Shown: positions 57,057-64,000 of the stretch, piece by piece
Position numbering within the stretch: position 1 is the first letter of the stretch
How the letters are laid out: every line of letters starts with the position of its first letter
Source: Podospora pseudoanserina
Taxonomy: Eukaryota; Ascomycota; Sordariomycetes; Sordariales; Podosporaceae
Reading direction: 5' to 3'
DNA length: 64,000 nucleotides
Assembly: GCF_035222485.1 (NCBI RefSeq)
Contig: NW_026946671.1
Location: 1,426,001 to 1,490,000, forward strand
Position numbers and translations under genes: made by a program
The notes under the pieces: model-generated
The model's input: the letters and a program-made list of their open reading frames with translations, nothing else
Database searches by the model: none
Told to the model about the DNA's origin: nothing

Positions 57057-58719
57057 TCAGGCCACCACTAAGGGAGTCTTCTTAGACCGAAACCCGGGTG
57101 GCGCGTTCTCCTCGTCCTCAGAATCGTCGATATTCAAGAGCTGGAAGCGATTGCTGACCGATGATTGCCTCTTTGGCTGAGGAGCTTCCTTGGTCTTCAG
57201 AACCATGGGGGCTGGGTAAGGGTGGGCACACTGATCCACGTCGAATTGAATTCTTCTGCCTTTGTATTTCCTGTCCAACATGTTAGCCTCCGCTAGTGAG
57301 AATCTGCGTAATGAAACATACATTCGGCTCAGCATGCAGGTGCGAGCATAGATGGCATTGTGCACCGAGTTGAGCTCGATATGACAGTTTCCACCGATGA
57401 ACTGTATCTTGATCACAACCAGGTTGTGGATATGATCCAAGTCTTCGCGAATCACCTCCTCGGTATGTTGACTGGCGTAGTTCATGATGACAAGGTTGCG
57501 ACTGGCCCCGGCCGAGATTTTGCCCGCCACATGGCCTGGCAGCACAAACTGACGCTCGTTCCACTTGACCTCGACCTGTCCTCATGTTAGCAAAAGTCAA
57601 CCTACTTAAAAACCAAGTTGCCTACCCTCTTGTTTCTGATATACAAGTCATTACGACGACAATAGCCATAGAATTTCTGAGCATCGGCCGCATGAAGAAA
57701 CGAGACGGAAGCTGAGCGGTCGTGAGAGCGAAGATACACGTCTAAGAGCTGGCCGCCGCGCACGGAGTTTGTGATATCAGAATGAGTGGTACCCTCGGCG
57801 AGATGTACGATTTGAAGGGTACGATGGCAGTTGCGCTCGTACTGATGGCGCTTCACTTCCCGAGGTGGTCCTGTGTAGTTTGCGCCAGGAACAGGGGACC
57901 CTTCTTCGATTGAGACATCTTCGTCCCCCTCGTCCTCCTCGTCATAGTCTCCTTCATCCCATGTCGAAGCGGTCTGCTGTGGGTACTGGCGATGTGAACG
58001 GTGGCAGGGATGGTCGTAGGAATGGCCGTAGGAGTTGCTGCTGGAATCAGTATGCGAATAGGAGTGCGAAGAACCGTTTCCATGTTGGTGGGAAGAGGCA
58101 TGATGACGCTGCGTCGTCGAAGATGAGGAGAGACCAACACCTCCATGGTCCGTAGTAGAGGCGTGTGTATCCTCGTTATTCTCGGATTGGAAAGCCTCAT
58201 CACCTTGGCTAAGGAGCTGTCAAACCGTTAGCAACCCGCAACTCAAACTCAATGGCTATGGTGGGGACATGGGCTTACAGCTACTGTAGCCTCGTCTACG
58301 CCACCACGTAGGAGGTTGCGCTTGAGGTTCTCTGGAAAATAACTCAGCTTGGTTGAACTGATAGACATCGCAATAGATCTCACCATATTGTCTTGCAATG
58401 GACTTGAGCTGGTCATATTCAACCTGTGAAACAGACAACGAGTCTGGAGCATTGATGCTCTTGATGCGAGTCAGAATATTTCTTTCCCTATGTCAAGTGT
58501 CGAATTAGTGTGTCGAATTTAACATACAAGCTGAACCCTAGAAGCGGGAGATGCAGGTCAGCGTTAGGTGACAACATTGGTGAACGGTTTCCTAAAGAGT
58601 CGGGTTCGGGATGTTGCGCGGATAAGGATAAGGCGGTAACAGAGACACAAAACATACCTTTGCAAGAGGAGATCAAGATCGGCACGGGCGATGGTGACCG
58701 TGTCAGAAGAGGACGACAT
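57057..58719 (-). CDS. RRM-domain RNA-binding protein (Nrd1/Msa2-like)
   Basis: Six exons: 58719-58658, 58487-58384, 58331-58279, 58216-57626, 57575-57322 and 57270-57057, encoding 425 residues. The first intron, 170 nt, is the longest in the gene. The N-terminal ~75 residues form a predicted coiled segment (QVEYDQLKSIARQY, joined to ENLKRNLLRGGVDEATVA). A Ser/His/Tyr-rich and then acidic linker follows. Two RRM-like units lie in the C-terminal half. The first includes TLQIVHLAEGTTHSDITNSV, ASVSFLHAADAQKFYGYC and VEVKWNERQFVLPGHVA. The second includes SRNLVIMNYASQ, EDLDHIHNLVVIKIQF and NAIYARTCMLSRM. This pattern resembles the fission yeast Nrd1/Msa2 family of RNA-binding regulators of sexual differentiation. 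The orthology is tentative. Confidence 0.88.
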
Positions 58720-60489
58720 TTTGACGAGAACTCAGAATTCGCAGACTGAGGGTATCGGGAGCTTGTAAAGCGCAGAACCAAAATATTTAAATAAAGTATT
58801 GGTTGGTGGAAGCTGCCCGCGCCATGATATGGACCCTGCTGCGAGCTCTTTCCTTTTCATCCAATTCAAAGTGAACTGACTTTCCCACTGGGAGCAGCCT
58901 CCAGCTCTCTCCCCAATCGCACGCTTATCTTCACGTGTGCGGTGTGAATGATGCAGCCAGCTGCTTCCCAATTGCTCACCATCTCCGGGCTTAGCGTCAA
59001 AGTATCCCGCCATGGCCACCGCTTTTTGGCCTCTCTGTTGTCTTTGGGCCTGCAAATGATGCCATGAGGCTGGCTGGATGTCCCGTCATACGGCTGTCAG
59101 TGAGTGAGTGACTTCGGGATGATGAGATGGCAGCCGTGACAGCCAGATCCAGAGGCTGGGGACCAGGCGTTCATGGCTTAATGCAGGTCATTGGAAAAAG
59201 ATGGGATGACATGGACACTGGCCCATACCTTCCCCTTGAAAACCGTTGGACTGGCTGTGACAGTTTTAAGTGTTTACATGGCACGACTGCAGCCATAATA
59301 TTTAGACTGACTGGAATGTGTGAACAGCAGGAACAGCATGACTGACAGCTGCAACCACTTGCGCCATCCAGTGCCGTACAGGAGCAGAGGCACAACGATT
59401 CCTGATATTGCCTCTTCACTCCGAAGCCACTGATCCAGCGCTCGGCCATTGCTTGGTCTCAAGTGCCGATGTCCGGACGGCGGGGTTTTGGGCGGCGAAG
59501 TTTCATCTGGAAAAGACATCTCTATCATGCTGCCGGTACTCGAGCGTTGCACGGCCAACACTTCAACAGCCAACGTGCAGAGAAGAGGTGCGGAGATGCG
59601 AGGTCGATGGCCGACAGACCACCGACTGGCTGGTCCCCACAGTTTAAGCATCTTGGCGATGGTGGTCGATCTGCGGTGGAAACAGCAAGAAGATATACCG
59701 GCATACGGCCAATTGTCACCGGCGAAGGAGAGATCACCTTGGGTATTTATGCGGTTACGATGTTGAACACAACGATCAGGATATTTTTAGCCGTGCACCT
59801 GGACACGAAGCCAGGATACGAAGGAGCATAAAAAAGAGCCAGGGTTGAGTGGGTAACGCGGTCTCCTGTTCTGTCGACGCCACTTCAGGGCTCCCGCTAA
59901 GCCCGATGCTGCAACGCTGTTAATTGGTTGCAGCATCGAGTGGAGTCGCTCGCTCGCCGGCCTGTCGTTGGTCGTGGAATGCACGCAAAGCCTGGAACTC
60001 CAACCCTCGACTTTCTCATTCCAGCCGCCTCCCAACTCCATCGTGCCTTGAAAGCGCTGCCTTTTTTTTTTGGCTTGTTCCATCGTTTTCTGTTCCTTGG
60101 GCAACCGGAACCGCACACTCGCTTTTCTGAACGCTCGCTACTTTTGTTGTCTAGCTGTCCCAAGTGACGCCTACTCTCGCTGAACCTTCACGCACATACC
60201 CTACCTGGCCAACCCTCGTTACTTTTACTCCACGCCCGTTTCGCGCGGGTCTCATTTTCGGCCAAACCGCCAATAGGGGTTACCCGCCGTGGCCCAGCAA
60301 GCAAACGCCCCTGTACCACTTTGAGAGAGACACCTGACGTGAACACCGGCACAAACACCACTGCGACCGAGCCTTTTCTCCGACGTTGAACAGACATCTT
60401 TACTTTCGCTTCCCTCTTCTCGGTACCTGGTCGACCTGGTCGCCTGCCCCTCGAGCATTTTCAGACGCGATCGATCCAAGTTGGTCAAC
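58720..60489. other. Divergent intergenic region, 1.8 kb
   Basis: Lies between the divergent RRM and DUF7137 genes. It contains several open frames on both strands with no domain and a T9 run near 60062. The right 600 bp is CT-rich, as expected for a promoter and leader. No RNA gene recognised. Confidence 0.5.
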
Positions 60490-61405
60490 ATGAAGTTTTC
60501 GTCGGCTGTTGCCCTCCTGGGCCTCTCCTCTTCAGTCTCCGCGCTCGCATGGCCCGGTTTCTTGCCAGAACTTGACAGTCTGGTGGTAAGGCAGAACAGT
60601 GATGGTACGGAACACCCCAATTGCCTCGTCATTACTCGGCTGCGGCTAACAAGGACATGTAGAAACGACCAACTCCCCGAAGCCAACAAACACACCCTCG
60701 AGCAATGACAACAACAACGAAGAGGAGGAAGAGAAGACCACAACGGGCCCAGCCACACCACTCAGGACAAACCTCAACACAGCCGGCATTTCGCAATCGG
60801 GCAAGGCCACAGGCAGCGCAGCACCGAATGGCACCACTTCCGGCAAGCCCCGCCAAACTGAATTCAATCCACAAGACCCAGCCGGCGCCGTCGTCATGAT
60901 CACCCCTTCGGTTATGGAAGGCTACCAGCTGTATAAGATTGGCGACTACATCACCTGGGCCTGGAACTACACCAACCTGCAAGGAACTCCCACCGCCATC
61001 GACGTGCTTGTTACCAACACCGTAGCCAAGCAGACGTGGACCCTCACCCAGAACATGACGTTTCAGGAGCAAGGAAGTTACACTTGGGACACGGGCGCAT
61101 ACGACCGGACAGCCGTGGCGTCTCCTCTGTTGGTGGAACAGTACACCCTCATCATCCACGATTCTGACTCGGAGCCCACTGGCCCGGCACCTGCGGGCAT
61201 GCTTGCGCCCTTCAACAGCTTCAAATTCGGATTATACACCCCCAAGGTCTATACCCCCATCAGCGACGGCTGGAAATGCGCCTCTTGCAATGGTGCGGGT
61301 GGCATGTCGATTGACAGCAAGGCCGTGGCTGCCGCGGGCGTGATGAGTGTGATCACAGTATTGAGCTTCACGTGGTTCGTGGCTGGGTTTGGTGGGTTGA
61401 TGTAG
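60490..61405 (+). CDS. GPI-type cell-surface DUF7137 protein
   Basis: Two exons, 60490-60604 and 60663-61405, encoding 285 residues. A signal peptide is clear (MKFSSAVALLGLSSSVSALA). A Thr/Asn/Glu-rich linker follows, then a beta-rich domain starting VVMITPSVMEGYQLYKIGDY, TWAWNYTNLQGTPTAID and AKQTWTLTQNMTFQEQGSY, which matches fungal DUF7137. Two to three N-glycosylation sequons are visible (NYTN, NMTF). The end has GWKCASCNGAGG, then a hydrophobic tail (VMSVITVLSFTWFVAGFGG), the layout of a GPI-anchor signal with the cleavage site around the Asn-Gly-Ala-Gly stretch. Function unknown. Related folds occur in cell-wall proteins of the Kre9/Knh1 type. Confidence 0.88.
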
Positions 61406-62020
61406 ATGTGTCTGTAATTGATCTGAAAATGGTTGATTTCGTCACGTCGTACAGTGGGAGGAGCAAAAGAATAAAATGAAAAGGGGGGCGAGATCTACAG
61501 TGCTGTAAAGTCTTTTCCAAAAGAGGTGAGGAATACTTACGCTTAATATGGGAAGACAGAAAAGTGTAATTTGGTTGGCTGTTTACTTTTTCTGTCTTTG
61601 GCACAAAGAATTGGTTCTATTTTTCGGGGCTGGGGGCGTTGGCTAGAAACATGTTTTTCGGTACGCTTGATTTGGTTTCGAAAAAGTCGAAAGCAGAAGC
61701 GGCAGAGCGGTTGAGTTGTTGACTAAGGGGATGGATTTCTCATTTTCACCTGTATCTGTTTTTTTGGACATCTCACACACATTCATGGCGAGCTTTTTCC
61801 GGAAAGATGACGACTTTCATGCATACATACATATATTTCAGGTAGCTTTAATGACGAAGGGTATATCTTGACTTTTCTGTCTTGTTGGTCTTGTTGATAT
61901 TGCATTATATATACAGTTGCCCCCTTTCCACGGCTTTTTGGTATCCATGTGTCGCAGTCTATGTTCATTAGTTGCTATTACATCACATCATTATTCTTGT
62001 CCATGTAAACCACCTCCTTC
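61406..62020. other. Convergent 3' intergenic region
   Basis: About 0.6 kb between the DUF7137 gene and the convergent CDK gene. Nothing recognised beyond T-rich runs. Confidence 0.5.
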
Positions 62021-63454
62021 TCACACCATCCTCAAAGCAAACCCACCCCCCCTCTCCTCTTTCTCCCTCCCTGTAAAAATCCCACTCAAGTCCACCGCCC
62101 CCAAATCCGCCGCCTTTTGTCCCCTAACCGGCGCATTGGGCGTCTCCCTCTTCCTCCTTCTCTCCTGGCCCGCCTTGCTCGGAAAAGTAGGAAACATGGC
62201 CTCCTGCTTCGGCTTGGGGTCCTGCCGGAAATACTCATGCTCCAGCACCTCCCTCGCCGCCGGCCTCCTCTCCGGATCCAGCGCAAGCAACCCATTAAAC
62301 AACCCCACCCCCGCCGACGTCAAAAGCGGAAACTTTGTCCTTATCCTCGAGTTCGTCGATCCCGGCGTCGGGTTATTCGGCAACCTCAACCCCCTCGCGT
62401 TCGGCAGCCTCCGAAACGAAGGCCACGACTCCTCCGAGGGCAGCCCGCACAGCTCAAATATCCGCGTGAGCTCGTCCACCTCGTTCCTCCCCTGCAGAAG
62501 CGGCTCCCTGGCCAGAAGCTCCCCAAAGATACACCCCACGCTCCAAATGTCAATCGCGCTGCCATATGTCGTCGCCCCGAGCAACAGCTCCGGGGCACGA
62601 TACCACAGCGTAACCACCAACTGCGTCAGTTTCGGCGGCGGATCGCCCACATATCTTGACATGCCAAAATCCGCAATCTTTAGCTGGCCCCTGTTATTCA
62701 ACAGCAAATTCGACGTTTTGAGATCCCGGTGAAGGATCCAGTTGTCGTGTAGATACGCCACCCCGGAGCAGAGCTGCAACATCAGCGTCTTGACTTCTGA
62801 GGCCAGAAACGGCTCGGGCATGTCCTCGAGGATAGACTTGAGGTCGTGTTCGAGGAACTCGAGGACGAGAAAGATGGATGGTTCCAAGGGGGTGGTCGAG
62901 TCGGAAACCACTACTTCCAGCAGGGGGACGATGTTTCTGTGGGAGCTGTTTCGCAGTATTTGAATCTCTCGCAGGCCGGTGACGGGGAGGCCGGAGCGGT
63001 CTTTCGGGTCGGTCTTGAGGCGCTTGAGGGCGACGATTTTGGAGGTGGAGAGGCAGCGGGCGCGGGAGACCCAGCCGTACGCGCCTTCCTCGATGTCGTT
63101 CAGCTTGTCATAGTTTTCCACGCTGCGGGAGCGGGAGATGGTTCCGGGGGTGAAGCGGAGAAGGTTGGTGATGGTTGGTTCTTCTGGGGGGGCTCCGTTG
63201 TGTGTTTCTTGTTGTTCGGGGGAGACTCGTCTTCGTTTTGGGGGAGGGCCGTTGGGGCTTTCTTGTGATTGTGGTTGCGGTGGTTGTTCTTGTTGGGCGG
63301 CGGCGGCAGCTTCGCGGGTTTTTCTTTCGGCTTCGAGTTTGCGCGCCTTTTCGGCTTTGAGGCGCTTCTTTTCCTCTTTTTCCCTTTTCAATTGCGCTTC
63401 GCGCAGGGCGTCTTCTTCGTCGTCTGCCCAGCGGGACTTGGCTTTGCTTGCCAT
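62021..63454 (-). CDS. Cyclin-dependent kinase of the CDK10/CDK11 (PITSLRE) group
   Basis: A single exon of 477 residues. The first ~100 residues are a charged coiled segment rich in Lys, Glu, Arg and Gln, with a nuclear-localisation-like PPPKRRRVSP. The kinase domain (~115-425) shows IEEGAYGWVSRARC, the lysine in KIVALKRLK, a C-helix reading PVTGLREIQIL in place of PITSLRE, the catalytic loop LHRDLKTSNLLL, DFGMSRYVG and the T-loop LVVTLWYRAPELLLG. GSAIDIWSVGCIFGEL follows. The group includes fission yeast Ppk23 and animal CDK10 and CDK11, linked to transcription and splicing control. The C-terminal 60 residues are basic and disordered. The start at 63454 has a good context (CACCATGGCA). Confidence 0.93.
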   Translation of the reverse strand: MASKAKSRWADDEEDALREAQLKREKEEKKRLKAEKARKLEAERKTREAAAAAQQEQPPQPQSQESPNGPPPKRRRVSPEQQETHNGAPPEEPTITNLLRFTPGTISRSRSVENYDKLNDIEEGAYGWVSRARCLSTSKIVALKRLKTDPKDRSGLPVTGLREIQILRNSSHRNIVPLLEVVVSDSTTPLEPSIFLVLEFLEHDLKSILEDMPEPFLASEVKTLMLQLCSGVAYLHDNWILHRDLKTSNLLLNNRGQLKIADFGMSRYVGDPPPKLTQLVVTLWYRAPELLLGATTYGSAIDIWSVGCIFGELLAREPLLQGRNEVDELTRIFELCGLPSEESWPSFRRLPNARGLRLPNNPTPGSTNSRIRTKFPLLTSAGVGLFNGLLALDPERRPAAREVLEHEYFRQDPKPKQEAMFPTFPSKAGQERRRKRETPNAPVRGQKAADLGAVDLSGIFTGREKEERGGGFALRMV

Positions 63455-64000
63455 GGTGATTTACTAATGTCTAGGAGACTGGATCGGGATAAAAATTTGC
63501 GTTACTGAAGGCGCTGGATATTGTATCTTGAATAAAAGAAGTGCTGTTTTCGCTGGGGGGCGCGTTGTCGTGTGGGATTCAAATGCATGCAAGAGCTTCG
63601 AGATTCAAAGATTCAAGATGCGCTTGGTTTATTTGGACATTTCCTGGTTGGTCAAAGCTTCTTCTCCAAGCAACAACCACAGCTCAACGCCTGGGACCGG
63701 ACGGCAGATAATAACACGGCCAGCGCAGCTATACCGTTCAAATATCTCTTGATACTTTTTGACGTGATGGGTCAACCATGTTCATTTTTTGCTTCTTGGT
63801 ATCTGCATCAAAAAGAGGCATCGAGCAAAAAGATGCGAATAGGGGGCGCTCTTGCCCCCTTATTCGATGCTGAGAAATGACATGATGTCCGTTCGAGGAA
63901 GCCGTGAGCGATTGTCTTGGTTATTTTTGGAGGAAAGATCTCATCAACCTTGTTGTCCGAAACATGACTTTCTCCTTTTTTTTTCTTTTTTTTTTCTTTT
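63455..64000. other. Right-edge region upstream of the CDK gene
   Basis: About 0.55 kb containing the CDK promoter and leader and ending in long T runs at the window edge. No other feature seen. Confidence 0.5.

Noticed and set aside
1-64000. Transposons, virus-like elements, CRISPR arrays or a secondary-metabolite cluster
   Set aside because: No transposase, reverse transcriptase, integrase, terminal repeats, spaced direct repeats, or synthase genes were seen. The window is made of dispersed housekeeping and fungal-family genes.

Overview
The window looks like chromosomal DNA from a filamentous ascomycete, most likely a sordariomycete and plausibly one of the Sordariales. The evidence is the pattern of genes: single genes on both strands, short introns of mostly 50-80 nt with GTAAGT/GTATGT/GTGAGT donors and CAG/TAG acceptors, and families such as an ankyrin-CorA protein, DUF7137, Fig1 and a GH5 enzyme. 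I find 23 protein-coding genes, one of which runs off the left edge. I saw no tRNA, rRNA, CRISPR array, transposon or virus-like element. Splice junctions were placed by eye, and the joined frames were checked for divisibility by three.

Layout, left to right: 1-4855 (-) ankyrin-CorA membrane protein, 3' end outside the window; 5825-7564 (+) mitochondrial NDUFAF7/MidA methyltransferase; 8095-12637 (-) DNA polymerase alpha catalytic subunit; 13629-15983 (+) PPR protein; 16580-17715 (+) RRM protein; 20255-23213 (-) Yak1/DYRK kinase; 25594-27295 (-) Pub1/TIA-1-type triple-RRM protein; 29445-30758 (+) acidic-tailed protein, possibly a Mediator tail subunit; 31022-32322 (-) secreted GH5 hydrolase with a frame break; 34024-35352 (-) double PH-domain protein (Opy1-like); 36829-38065 (+) APH-fold kinase; 38612-39602 (+) Fig1-family membrane protein; 39923-41190 (+) Ncs2/Ctu2 tRNA thiolation protein with a frame break; 41818-42898 (-) Oac1-type mitochondrial carrier; 43974-45144 (+) Swd2; 45685-46245 (+) SRP9/SRP21; 47056-48423 (-) ribonucleotide reductase small subunit; 49494-50398 (-) DUF4112 protein; 51615-54549 (+) Dcp2 decapping enzyme; 55405-56461 (+) short-chain dehydrogenase; 57057-58719 (-) RRM protein (Nrd1-like); 60490-61405 (+) GPI-type DUF7137 surface protein; 62021-63454 (-) CDK10/11-like kinase.

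Most of this is core eukaryotic housekeeping: DNA synthesis, mRNA fate, chromatin, tRNA modification, protein targeting and mitochondrial assembly. The genes do not form a biosynthetic or defence cluster. The clearest regulatory signal is at the two DNA-synthesis genes. Six of the seven ACGCGT hexamers I could find in 64 kb lie around the 5' end of the RNR small-subunit gene, four of them inside its introns. Three ACGCG cores also sit upstream of the polymerase alpha gene. This fits G1/S control by an MBF-type factor.

Other points of interest are a 15-nt micro-exon and an Arg/Ser/Pro-rich linker in the ankyrin-CorA gene, a Fig1 signature assembled across an intron, and apparent single-base frame breaks in the GH5 and Ncs2 genes, the latter at a C10 run. 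I did not find a convincing undescribed multi-gene system.
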